Positions 20,761 through 28,980 of a DNA stretch of 64,000 nt are shown in pieces. The stretch is from Streptomyces sp. APSN-46.1 (GTDB lineage: Bacteria; Actinomycetota; Actinomycetes; Streptomycetales; Streptomycetaceae). Position 1 is the first letter of the stretch. Each line of letters opens with the position of its first letter. Below the pieces are notes generated by a model. That model searched no databases, had not been told where the DNA came from, and saw nothing but the letters and a program-made list of their open reading frames with translations. The stretch covers positions 1 to 64,000 of the forward strand of contig NZ_JALGRF010000016.1 of assembly GCF_022815725.1 (NCBI RefSeq), read 5' to 3'. Position numbers and translations under genes: made by a program.

Positions 20761-21911
20761 CGCTCACACCCCTCACCCTCGACGACCGGGCGGCCGGCTG
20801 CCTGATCGGGGCCGCCGTCGGCGACGCGCTCGGCGGCCCGGTGGAGGGCTGGTCCCCCGACCAGATCGTGGAACGGCACGGCGGCCGCGTGCACGGCATC
20901 GTCGGCCCGTGGCACGAGGACTGGCGCACGGCGCGCCCCATCGCCCCGTACCACAAGGGCGACGGGCACGTCACCGACGACACCCTCATGACCCACGCGC
21001 TGGTACGGGTCTATGAGGCGGTACGGGACCACCTGGACGCGTACGCGATCGCCGACCACCTGGTCCCTGACCTGATGACGAACCCGCGCTGGATCCCGGA
21101 GCTGGAGGCGGAGGCCCTGCCCCTCCAGCGGATCTTCCTGGCCGAGAAGTGGATCGTGACCAGGCTGCACTACGCGCACGCGGACCCGCGCGAGGCCGGC
21201 GTCGGCAACATCGTCAACTGCGGTGCGGCGATGTACATGGCGCCGGTCGGCATCGTCAACGCGGGCAACCCGGCGGGGGCGTACGCGGAGGCGCTGGACA
21301 TCGCGGGTGCGCACCAGTCCTCGTACGGGCGGGAGGCGGCGGGCGTCTTCGCGGCGGCGGTGGCGGCGGCGTGCGCGCCGGGGGCGACGGCGGCGTCGGT
21401 CGTCGAGACGGCCCTGTCCCTGGCGAAGGACGGCACCCGCTCGGCCATCGCGGCGGTACGCGACGTCGCGCTCGGCCACCGGGACTTCGAGCCGGCGCTG
21501 GCCCCGCTGCGGGCGGCGGTGGCCCCGTACGACTCGGTCGGCCCGGACTACCGCGCGCCCTCCCTCGGCGCCCGGCGCCCCTCGCGCCTGCACTCCATCG
21601 AGGAACTCCCGATCGCCCTCGGCATGCTGCTGATCGGGAACGGCTCCTACGAGACCTCGGTGCTCGGCGCGGTCAACTACGGCCGGGACTGCGACTCCAT
21701 CGCCACCATGGCGGGGGCGATCGCGGGCGCCCTGGGCGGCGAGGCGGTCGTCCCCGCCGCCTGGGCGAAGCGGGTCGCCGAGGCCAGCCGCCTCGACCTG
21801 CACGCCCCGGCCGGGGCGCTGGCCGCTGTGTCCCGGGAGGTCTTCGCCCGCGACCGCGACCGCCGCCGCGCCCACGAGGCGGCCTTCACCACCCTCGCAA
21901 CCCCCCGATGA
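20757..21911 (+). CDS. ADP-ribosylglycohydrolase family protein (3 of 4)
   Basis: A 384-aa protein overlapping the preceding stop by ATGA. Complete ARH metal-site motifs are present: GDALGGPVEG near residue 22, HVTDDTLMTH near residue 77 and NYGRDCDSIATMAGA near residue 308. The insert NCGAAMYMAPVGIVNAGNP is typical of larger bacterial members. It is expected to be catalytically active on an ADP-ribosyl or related N-glycosidic substrate. Confidence 0.88.
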   Translation: MTLTPLTLDDRAAGCLIGAAVGDALGGPVEGWSPDQIVERHGGRVHGIVGPWHEDWRTARPIAPYHKGDGHVTDDTLMTHALVRVYEAVRDHLDAYAIADHLVPDLMTNPRWIPELEAEALPLQRIFLAEKWIVTRLHYAHADPREAGVGNIVNCGAAMYMAPVGIVNAGNPAGAYAEALDIAGAHQSSYGREAAGVFAAAVAAACAPGATAASVVETALSLAKDGTRSAIAAVRDVALGHRDFEPALAPLRAAVAPYDSVGPDYRAPSLGARRPSRLHSIEELPIALGMLLIGNGSYETSVLGAVNYGRDCDSIATMAGAIAGALGGEAVVPAAWAKRVAEASRLDLHAPAGALAAVSREVFARDRDRRRAHEAAFTTLATPR

Positions 21912-24442
21912 CCCCCGCGCCCGGGGCCGACGCGGCTCCCCCAGCAGACCAGCCCCCCGCATCCCGGCCGGCACCGGGCGACCCGACCGGCCGCCGGCCG
22001 CTCCGGCCCCACCACGACGGGCCCTGCCCCACACCCACCGACCGGTGGGGACACCAGGCCGCCCCCGGCCCGGGCCCGCACGCGACCCGCCCCACGCCCG
22101 GAGCCGACACGGCCCCCACCGCGGGCCGGCCCCCCGGATCGGCCGCCACCGGAAACCCGACCGCCCCCTGGCCCCTCGGGCCCCACCACGACGGGCCCCG
22201 CCCGGCGTCCGCCGTCCCCGGCGGGGAGCTCGTCCGGCTCACCTGGGCGCAGCCCGAGGATCTCGTCGGGCACGAGCTGCGGCAGGCCGCCGAGGACGGG
22301 CGCGACGCGGAGCCGCTGCTCCGCGTGTGGCTGGCGGCGGGCGGGCACCCGGCCCCCGAACGGGCCGGGGCCTCCCCCGTCCCGGTCTCCCCTGAGCTGC
22401 GCGCCCTGGCCGTCCGCCTACTGGACGAGCTGTCCCGCATGACGGCCCCCGGCCGCGCGGACGAACCGCAGTCCTGGCAGGCCATCCGCGCCACCTGGCC
22501 GACCCCCGCCCCCGCGGGCAGCAACGCGAGGAGCGGCCCCTCCGCACCGCCCCGAGGCGGCAACACGAATCACCCGGCAGAACCGCCCGACCGGCCCCCC
22601 ACCAACCGGGCAACCACCACCAACGACCCGGGACCCACACCACACGGCAGCACCACGCACCCGCCACAGCCGGAACGAACCGACCGGCCCCCCACCAACT
22701 GGGCGACCCCCGCCAACGACCGGGGACCGGCACCAGACGGCAGCACCGCGCAGCCGGGGCGAGACGGCCCGCGCGGCGGAGCCCCCGGGCAGGGCGGGCC
22801 CACACCTGCGGCCGTCGGAGCCCCGGGACCGCCCGAGCCCCTACCCGCGGGCAGCGGGGACCCCGGGCAGCGGGGGCCCGCAACCGTGGACGACGGAGCC
22901 CTCGGGCGGGGCGTGCCCGCATCTGCGGCCGATGGAGCCCCGGGACCGCCCGGGGCCGCACCCGTGGACGGCGGAGCCCCCGGGCAGGGCCGGCCCGCAC
23001 CTGCGGCCGACGGAGCCCCGGGACCGCCCGAGCCCCTACCCGCGGGCGGCGGAGCCCCCGGGCAGGGCCGGCCCGCACCTGCGGCCGTCGGAGCCCCGGG
23101 ACCGCCCGAGACCGTACCCGCGGGCGGCGGGGACCCCGGGCAGCGGGGGCCCGCACCCGTGGACGACGGAGCCCCCGGGCGGGGCGGGCCCGCATCTGCG
23201 GCCGATGGGGCCTCGGGACCGCCCGGGACCGCATCTGCGGCCGACAGGGCCCCGGGACCGCCCGGGGCCGTACCCGCGGGGGGCGGGGCGTCTGGGCGGG
23301 ACGGTCCGGGGGGTGGGGGCCCTGGGCGGTGGGGGACCGTGAACGTCGCCGGGCGAAGCGGCGGCGGCGGCGGGGACGCCGGGTTGCGGGGGCGGCTGGA
23401 GGCCGCGTGGGTGGGGCGGGCCGTCGGGTGCGTGCTCGGCAAGCCCGTCGAGAAGCTGCCGCTCCACGGGATCCGCGCCCTCGCCCGGGCGGCGGGCAAC
23501 TGGCCGCTGGACGACTGGTTCACCGCCCGCCGCGTACCGGCGGAGCTCCTGGCCGCGTACCCCTGGAACCGTCGCTCCGCGCCCACCTCCCTCGCCGAGA
23601 ACATCGACGGCACACCCGAGGACGACGACCTCAACTACCCGCTCCTGAACCTCCTCCTGCTCCAGCGGCACGGCAAGCGGTTCACCACCGCCGACGTCGG
23701 ACGGCTCTGGCTCGACGAGCTCCCCGCCGGCCGGACCTTCACCGCCGAGCGCGCGGCCTACCGCAACCTCCTCCACGGCCTGGAGCCCCCCGCCACCGCC
23801 CGCCACCACAACCCCTTCCGCGAATGGATCGGCGCCCTCATCCGCGCCGACGTCCACGGCTGGACCAACCCCGGCGACCCGGCCGCCGCCGCGGCCCAGG
23901 CGTACCGGGACGCCACCCTCACCCACACCGGCAACGGCGTCTACGCCGCCCTCTTCGTCGCCGCCGCCATCGCCGAGGCGGCCACCGGCCGGGCCGACAT
24001 CCACACCGCCCTCCGGGCCGGACTGGCGGTCGTACCGCCGCGCTCGCGGCTCGCCGAGGCCGTCCGCTTCGGGATCCGGGCGGCGGAGGCAGAGAACGAA
24101 GCCCGCTTCGACCGGGTCGTCGACCGGCTCCACGAGCGCTACGGCCACTACCACTGGGTCCACGCCCTCCCCAACACCGCCCTGATCGCGGCCGCCCTCA
24201 CCCACGCCGACGGAGACTTCACCCACTCCATCTGCCGTGCCGTGTCCGGAGGTTGGGACACCGACTCCAACGGCGCCACCGCCGGCTCCCTCGCCGCACT
24301 GGTCGCCGGCTCCCCGCAGGACATCCCGCACCGCTGGACCGCTCCCCTCAAGAACCGCCTCGCCACCACCGTCCCCGGCTTCGACGGCATCGGCTTCGAC
24401 ACCCTCGCCCACCTCACCGCACAGGAGGCAGCCCGCCCATGA
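21908..24442 (+). CDS. ADP-ribosylglycohydrolase with long repeat-rich N-terminus (4 of 4)
   Basis: An 844-aa protein overlapping the previous gene by ATGA. Residues 1-100 contain a duplicated Pro/Gly-rich segment (two copies of ...PHHDGP). A small conserved-looking helical stretch follows (LVRLTWAQPEDLVGHELRQA). Residues 291-459 are thirteen copies of a 13-residue Gly/Pro unit. The C-terminal 350 residues are the ARH domain: GRAVGCVLGKPVEK, EDDDLNYPLLN and GGWDTDSNGATAG. The metal-binding Asp in the first motif is replaced (GDALG becomes GRAVG), but the later Asp clusters remain. The linker length is likely to vary between strains. Confidence 0.85.
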   Translation: MTPAPGADAAPPADQPPASRPAPGDPTGRRPLRPHHDGPCPTPTDRWGHQAAPGPGPHATRPTPGADTAPTAGRPPGSAATGNPTAPWPLGPHHDGPRPASAVPGGELVRLTWAQPEDLVGHELRQAAEDGRDAEPLLRVWLAAGGHPAPERAGASPVPVSPELRALAVRLLDELSRMTAPGRADEPQSWQAIRATWPTPAPAGSNARSGPSAPPRGGNTNHPAEPPDRPPTNRATTTNDPGPTPHGSTTHPPQPERTDRPPTNWATPANDRGPAPDGSTAQPGRDGPRGGAPGQGGPTPAAVGAPGPPEPLPAGSGDPGQRGPATVDDGALGRGVPASAADGAPGPPGAAPVDGGAPGQGRPAPAADGAPGPPEPLPAGGGAPGQGRPAPAAVGAPGPPETVPAGGGDPGQRGPAPVDDGAPGRGGPASAADGASGPPGTASAADRAPGPPGAVPAGGGASGRDGPGGGGPGRWGTVNVAGRSGGGGGDAGLRGRLEAAWVGRAVGCVLGKPVEKLPLHGIRALARAAGNWPLDDWFTARRVPAELLAAYPWNRRSAPTSLAENIDGTPEDDDLNYPLLNLLLLQRHGKRFTTADVGRLWLDELPAGRTFTAERAAYRNLLHGLEPPATARHHNPFREWIGALIRADVHGWTNPGDPAAAAAQAYRDATLTHTGNGVYAALFVAAAIAEAATGRADIHTALRAGLAVVPPRSRLAEAVRFGIRAAEAENEARFDRVVDRLHERYGHYHWVHALPNTALIAAALTHADGDFTHSICRAVSGGWDTDSNGATAGSLAALVAGSPQDIPHRWTAPLKNRLATTVPGFDGIGFDTLAHLTAQEAARP
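22778..23284 (+). repeat. 39-bp minisatellite, 13 units
   Basis: Thirteen head-to-tail 39-bp units, each encoding 13 residues of the type GAPGPPEPLPAGG, GAPGQGRPAPAAD or GDPGQRGPAPVDD. Two or three unit subtypes recur in order, which points to repeated duplication of multi-unit blocks. It is in frame within the fourth glycohydrolase gene. There are no unique spacers, so it is not a CRISPR array. Confidence 0.9.
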
Positions 24443-25440
24443 CGGCCATCGCCGTGCTCGGCAGTACCAACATGGATCTCGTCGCCTACGTCCCCAAGGC
24501 CCCCCGCCTCGGGGAGACCGTCACCGGCCGCGCGTTCCGCACCGTCCCCGGCGGCAAGGGGGCCAACCAGGCCGTAGCCGCCGCCCGCCTCGGCGGGGAG
24601 GTGGTGATGATCGGCGCGGTCGGGGCCGACGAGTTCGGCGTACGGCTGCGCGCCGCGCTCGCCGCCGCCGGGGTCGAGACCGCGGCCCTGCGCACGGTCG
24701 AGGGTGCCAGCGGCACCGCCCACATCACCGTCGACGACGAGGGCGCCAACAGCATCATCGTCATCCCCGGCGCCAACGCCCACGTCACCGGCCTGGAGCC
24801 GGGCGACGAGTCCCGGATCGGCGCCTGCGACTCCCTCCTCCTCCAGCTCGAACTCCCCCTCCCCGCCGTCCTGGCCGGCGCCCGCGCCGCCCGCGCCCAC
24901 GGCGTCCGTACGATCCTCACCCCGGCCCCCGCCCGGCCCCTTCCCGCCGGACTCCTCGCCGCCACCGACCTCCTGGTCCCCAACGAGCACGAGGCGGCCA
25001 CCCTCACCGGCCTCACCGACCCGCACCGGGCGGCCGCGGCCCTGCTGCACCAGGTCCCGGAGGTCGTCATCACGCTCGGCGCGGCCGGCGCCCTGTACGC
25101 CGCCCGCGGGCGGGAGCCGCTGACCGTGCCCGCGCCGCACGTCCGGGCCGTGGACACCACCGCCGCCGGCGACACGTTCGTCGGTGCGCTCGCCGTGGCC
25201 CTCGGCGAGGCCCGGCCCATGCCCGAGGCCCTGGCCTGGGCCTCGGCGGCGGCCGCCCTGTCGGTCCAGCACCCCGGCGCGCAGGACTCGATGCCGACCC
25301 GCGCGGAGACCGACGCCCTTGCCCTGGCCGGGCGGAAACCGGAGCCCGGGCCGCCGCCCGCACCCGGCGCCCGAACCGGCCCGGGTCGGGCCGATGCCCC
25401 GGGCAACGGATCCCGGCTCCCGGCGGGAGGCGCCTCGTGA
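24439..25440 (+). CDS. rbsK: Ribokinase (PfkB family)
   Basis: A 333-aa sugar kinase overlapping the preceding stop by ATGA. PfkB signatures are intact: GGKGANQAVAAARLGG (residues about 36-51) and DTTAAGDTFVGAL (about 238-250) with the catalytic Asp in the TAAGD segment. It phosphorylates ribose or a similar pentose at O5 using ATP. Its place after four ADP-ribosylglycohydrolases suggests it handles ribose released from ADP-ribosyl substrates, but that link is inferred. The last ~40 residues are a Pro/Gly-rich tail. Confidence 0.88.
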   Translation: MTAIAVLGSTNMDLVAYVPKAPRLGETVTGRAFRTVPGGKGANQAVAAARLGGEVVMIGAVGADEFGVRLRAALAAAGVETAALRTVEGASGTAHITVDDEGANSIIVIPGANAHVTGLEPGDESRIGACDSLLLQLELPLPAVLAGARAARAHGVRTILTPAPARPLPAGLLAATDLLVPNEHEAATLTGLTDPHRAAAALLHQVPEVVITLGAAGALYAARGREPLTVPAPHVRAVDTTAAGDTFVGALAVALGEARPMPEALAWASAAAALSVQHPGAQDSMPTRAETDALALAGRKPEPGPPPAPGARTGPGRADAPGNGSRLPAGGAS

Positions 25441-26735
25441 GCGCCACCGGCGCGGGCCCCGCCCGGGCAGGCGCGGGCACCGGCCCCACCGCCGGCAGGC
25501 CCGGTCCCGAGCCCCGGCCCGGTCCCACCCCGGCCGACGCGCGGCCAGGGCAAGGGCCCCTGCGAGGGATGCGCGTGCTCGACCTCGCGACGCTGTTCGC
25601 GGGGCCTCTCGCCGCCACCCTCCTGGGAGACTTCGGCGCCGAGGTGGTCAAGGTCGAGCACCCCGGCCGCCCCGACCCCTCGCGCGGGCACGGCCCCGCC
25701 AAGGACGGCATCGGCCTGTGGTGGAAACTGCTCGGCCGCAACAAGCGGACGATGACGCTGGACCTGTCCACCCCCGGCGGACGGGACACCCTGCTGCGGC
25801 TGGCCGCCACCGCCGACGTGGTCATCGAGAACTTCCGCCCCGGCACCCTGGAGAAGTGGGGACTGGGCTGGCCCGAGCTGTCCGCCGCCAACCCGCGCCT
25901 GGTCCTGGCCCGCGTCACGGCGTTCGGCCAGCAGGGCCCGTACTCCCAGCGCCCCGGATTCGGCACCCTGGCCGAGGCGATGAGCGGATTCGCCGCGATC
26001 ACCGGGGAGCCGGACGGGCCTCCGACCCTGCCGCCCTTCGGGCTCGCGGACTCGATCGCCGCGCTGACCACCGCGTACGCCGTGATGACGGCGCTCGCCG
26101 GACGCGATCGCACCGGGCACGGGCAGGTCGTCGACCTGGCCATCATCGAGCCGATCCTGACCGTGCTCGGCCCGCACCCGCTCTGGTACGACCAGCTCGG
26201 CTACGTCCAGCCCCGCACCGGCAACCGGTCCACCAACAACGCCCCCCGCAACACCTACCGCAGCGCGGACGGGCGCTGGCTGGCGGTCTCCGCCTCCGCC
26301 CAGTCCATCGCGGAGCGCGTGATGCGCCTGGTCGGCCGGCCCGAACTGATCGCCGAGCCGTGGTTCGCGGACGGCTCCGGCCGGGCCGCCCACGCGCGTC
26401 TGCTCGACGAGGCGGTCGGCGGCTGGATCGCCCGCCACAAGGCCGAGGAGGTGGTCGCCGCGTTCGAGGACGCCCAGGCGGCGGTCGCCCAGGTCTACGA
26501 CGTACGGGACGTGATGACCGATCCGCAGTTCGCCGCCCTGGACACGGTCACCGAGGTGGACGACCCGGAACTCGGCCCGATCCGCATGCAGAACGTCCTC
26601 TTCCGGCTGTCCGGGACCCCCGGCGCGATCCGCTGGGCCGGCCGCCCGCACGGTGCGGACACCGACGCCGTCCTGACCGAACTCGGCCTGACCCGGTCCG
26701 AGATCGCCGCGCTCCGCACCGAGGGAGCCCTGTGA
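25437..26735 (+). CDS. Class III CoA-transferase (CaiB/BaiF family)
   Basis: A 432-aa protein starting at a GTG that overlaps the ribokinase stop (GTGA). A Pro/Gly-rich leader of ~40 residues precedes the family start GMRVLDLATLFAGPLAATLLGDFGAEVVKVE. Asp205 in FGLADSIAAL is at the position of the catalytic Asp of formyl-CoA transferase. It should move CoA between two carboxylic acids. With the CitE-like lyase next to it, it may activate a hydroxy-dicarboxylic acid for cleavage. Substrate unknown. Confidence 0.9.
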   Translation: MSATGAGPARAGAGTGPTAGRPGPEPRPGPTPADARPGQGPLRGMRVLDLATLFAGPLAATLLGDFGAEVVKVEHPGRPDPSRGHGPAKDGIGLWWKLLGRNKRTMTLDLSTPGGRDTLLRLAATADVVIENFRPGTLEKWGLGWPELSAANPRLVLARVTAFGQQGPYSQRPGFGTLAEAMSGFAAITGEPDGPPTLPPFGLADSIAALTTAYAVMTALAGRDRTGHGQVVDLAIIEPILTVLGPHPLWYDQLGYVQPRTGNRSTNNAPRNTYRSADGRWLAVSASAQSIAERVMRLVGRPELIAEPWFADGSGRAAHARLLDEAVGGWIARHKAEEVVAAFEDAQAAVAQVYDVRDVMTDPQFAALDTVTEVDDPELGPIRMQNVLFRLSGTPGAIRWAGRPHGADTDAVLTELGLTRSEIAALRTEGAL

Positions 26736-27547
26736 TCCTCACCTGGCTGTACGTACCCGGCGACCGCCCCGAGGTGGTGGCCAAGGCCCTGCGCTCGGGG
26801 GCCGACGCCGTGATCGTGGACCTGGAGGACGCGGTATCGGCCTCCCGCAAGGAGTACGCCCGCACCGCCACCGCCGAACTGCTCGCCGAGCGCCCGCCGG
26901 TCCCCGTCCACGTCCGCGTCAACGCCCTGGGCTCGCCCTGGGCCGGCGCCGACCTCACCGCCCTGGCCACGCTGCACGGCCTCGCGGGGCTGCGGCTGCC
27001 CAAGATCAGCGCCCCCGAGCAGATCTCCCACGTCGCCGAACGGACCGGCGGGGTGGCCCTGTACGTCCTGCTGGAGTCCGCGCTGGGCGTGGAGCGCGCC
27101 TACGAGATCGCCCGCGCGCACCCGGCCCTGCGCGGGCTGTCCCTCGGCGAGGCGGATCTCCGGGCCGACCTGGGCGTCACGGCCGAGGCGGGGCTGGACT
27201 GGCCGCGCTCCCGGATCGTGGTCGCGGCCCGCGCGGCCGGCCTGGCTCCGCCGGCGCAGTCCGTGTTCCCGGACATCCGGGACCTGGAGGGGCTGGCCGT
27301 GTCCTGCGCCCGGGGCCGCTCCCTCGGGTTCCTGGGCCGGGCGGCGATCCACCCGCGCCAGCTCCCGGTGATCGAGCGGACCTACCTGCCCGCGCCTGAG
27401 GAGGTGACGGCCGCCGAGGAGATCCTCAGTGCCGCCCGGGCCACCCCGGGCGCGCTGGCCCTGCCGGACGGCCGCTTCGTGGACCCCGCCGTGGTGGCCG
27501 CCGCCCACCGCACCCTCGCCCTGGCCGCGCGGACGGCCACGCGCTGA
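26732..27547 (+). CDS. CoA-ester lyase (HpcH/HpaI, CitE-like)
   Basis: A 271-aa TIM-barrel lyase starting at a GTG overlapping the CoA-transferase stop. LYVPGDRPEVVAKALRSGADAVIVDLEDAV, LLESALGV and LSLGEADLRADLG carry the Asp and Glu Mg2+ ligands of malyl-CoA, citramalyl-CoA and citryl-CoA lyases. It is the last gene of the seven-gene operon. With the CoA-transferase it makes a two-step module: activate an acid with CoA, then cleave it to acetyl-CoA and an oxo acid. Its 3' end has been tandemly copied downstream. Confidence 0.88.
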   Translation: MILTWLYVPGDRPEVVAKALRSGADAVIVDLEDAVSASRKEYARTATAELLAERPPVPVHVRVNALGSPWAGADLTALATLHGLAGLRLPKISAPEQISHVAERTGGVALYVLLESALGVERAYEIARAHPALRGLSLGEADLRADLGVTAEAGLDWPRSRIVVAARAAGLAPPAQSVFPDIRDLEGLAVSCARGRSLGFLGRAAIHPRQLPVIERTYLPAPEEVTAAEEILSAARATPGALALPDGRFVDPAVVAAAHRTLALAARTATR

Positions 27548-27660
27548 CCGCCCGACCCCGTCAGCGCTTGCCGCGCGGACAGCCACCCGATGACCGCCCG
27601 ACCGCGGCAGCGCTTGCCGCGCGGATAGCCACCCGATGACCGCCCGACCGCCGTCAGGTG
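27499..27660 (+). repeat. 46-bp tandem duplication at gene 3' end
   Basis: Units starting at 27545, 27591 and 27637 (each opening TGACCGCCCGACC) repeat every 46 bases. The closing part of each unit, GCGCGGACAGCCACCCGA, matches the last codons of the lyase gene (GCGCGGACGGCCACGCGC). The repeat therefore arose by copying the gene's 3' end and stop codon. Confidence 0.8.
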
Positions 27661-27671
27661 CGGCGCCGCAT

Positions 27672-27770
27672 CCCGGGGCTCCGCCCCGGACCCCGCGCCT
27701 CAAACGCCGGCGGGCTGGAATCACCGCTACGGCGGCCCAGCAGAGAGGCTCAAACGCCGGCGGGGCTGGG
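27672..27770. repeat. Dispersed Streptomyces intergenic repeat
   Basis: Contains the hairpin CCGGGGC-tcc-GCCCCGG followed by CGCCTCAAACGCCGGCGGG, and a second partial copy GGCTCAAACGCCGGCGGGG at about 27748. This motif is scattered in intergenic regions of many Streptomyces genomes; similar pieces occur at 230-350 and 9750. Confidence 0.6.
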
Positions 27771-27775
27771 GGTGC

Positions 27776-27812
27776 CGAAGGGGGCGCCGTGCGGTGCGCG
27801 GCGCCCCCTTCG
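27776..27812. terminator. Terminator between lyase operon and lgt
   Basis: Stem CGAAGGGGGCGCCG ... CGGCGCCCCCTTCG with a nine-base loop, 11 bases beyond the end of lgt. It can serve the convergent lgt and the plus-strand operon. Confidence 0.75.
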
Positions 27813-27822
27813 GATCGTACGG

Positions 27823-28902
27823 TCAGCGGTTCCCGGCCTCCGGGGCCTCGCCCTCGGGCTGGGCGGTCGGCGCGTCCTTCGTCAGGACGGTCGCCTTCGC
27901 CTCGGCCGCGTCAGCGGGAACGGCATCGGCGGTGTCCGAGGGCTTGCCCTCGGACTTGGCGCCGGTGGCCCCGGCCTCGCCCCCCTCCGGCTTCGCCGCG
28001 TCAGCGGGAGAGGCGGTGTCCGAGGACTTGTCCTCGGGCTCGTCGTCGCCGTCGGCTGCGGCAGCGTCCTTCCCGCCCGCACCGCCGGAGGCAACCGGCT
28101 CCACGACCGCCTCGCGGCCCGGCCGCAGCTTCGCCGACAGGACCAGGTAGACCACCGCCAGCAGGAAGACCACGATCGAGGTCCACACGTTGAGCCGCAG
28201 GCCCAGGATGAGGTGGGCCTCGTCGACCCGCATGTACTCGATCCAGACGCGCCCCAGGCAGTACGCGGCCACGTACAGCGCGAAGGCCCGCCCGTGGCCG
28301 AGCTTGAACCGCCGGTCCGCCCAGATCACCAGCGCGGCGACGCCGAGGCACCACAGCGACTCGTACAGGAAGGTCGGGTGGTAGGTCCCGGCGAGCCGGT
28401 TCGGGCCCTCGCTGATCTTCACCGCCCACGGCAGGTCGGTGGCGCGTCCGTACAGCTCCTGGTTGAACCAGTTGCCCCAGCGCCCGAAGGCCTGGGCGAT
28501 GGCGATTCCGGGGGCCAGGGCGTCGGCCCAGGCGGGCAGCGGGATGCCGCGCAGTCGGCAGCCGATCCAGGCGCCCACAGCGCCCAGCGCGATCGCGCCC
28601 CAGATGCCGAGGCCGCCCTCCCAGATCTTGAAGGCGTCGACCCAGTTGCGGCCCTCGCCGAAGTAGAGCTGGTAATCGGTGATCACGTGGTAGAGGCGAC
28701 CGCCGACGAGGCCGAACGGCACCGCCCAGACGGCGATGTCGGCGACCGTGCCCGGCTTTCCGCCGCGCGCGATCCACCGCTTGTTGCCGAGCCAGACGGC
28801 GACGAAGACGCCGATGATGATGCAGAACGCGTAGCCGCGCAGCGGGATCGGTCCGAGATGGATCACGCCGGTCGACGGACTGGGAATGTAAGCAAGGTCC
28901 AT
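27823..28902 (-). CDS. lgt: Prolipoprotein diacylglyceryl transferase
   Basis: A 359-aa integral membrane enzyme that attaches diacylglycerol from phosphatidylglycerol to the lipobox Cys of prolipoproteins. About seven membrane segments are seen, with the conserved GRLYHVITDY and AFGRWGNWFNQELYG (the Lgt signature) and HPTFLYES. From about residue 268 a ~90-residue Ala/Glu/Pro-rich cytoplasmic tail extends beyond the core; such tails are common in Streptomyces Lgt. It has a single ATG start and an efficient terminator downstream. Confidence 0.96.
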   Translation of the reverse strand: MDLAYIPSPSTGVIHLGPIPLRGYAFCIIIGVFVAVWLGNKRWIARGGKPGTVADIAVWAVPFGLVGGRLYHVITDYQLYFGEGRNWVDAFKIWEGGLGIWGAIALGAVGAWIGCRLRGIPLPAWADALAPGIAIAQAFGRWGNWFNQELYGRATDLPWAVKISEGPNRLAGTYHPTFLYESLWCLGVAALVIWADRRFKLGHGRAFALYVAAYCLGRVWIEYMRVDEAHLILGLRLNVWTSIVVFLLAVVYLVLSAKLRPGREAVVEPVASGGAGGKDAAAADGDDEPEDKSSDTASPADAAKPEGGEAGATGAKSEGKPSDTADAVPADAAEAKATVLTKDAPTAQPEGEAPEAGNR

Positions 28903-28980
28903 GGCAGACCCGACGCTACCTTGCCGGGCGGTGCGGAAGGCAGCCCGCCCGGCAACCCGCCATCAAATCGACACCTGACG

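Noticed and set aside
22778..23284. Possible CRISPR-like array
   Set aside because: The 39-bp units are contiguous, with no unique spacers, stay in frame and encode a Gly/Pro-rich linker.
25437..26735. CoA-transferase seemed to lack its catalytic Asp
   Set aside because: The GFGT segment is not the active site; the Asp in GLADSIAAL (residue 205) is in the expected position.
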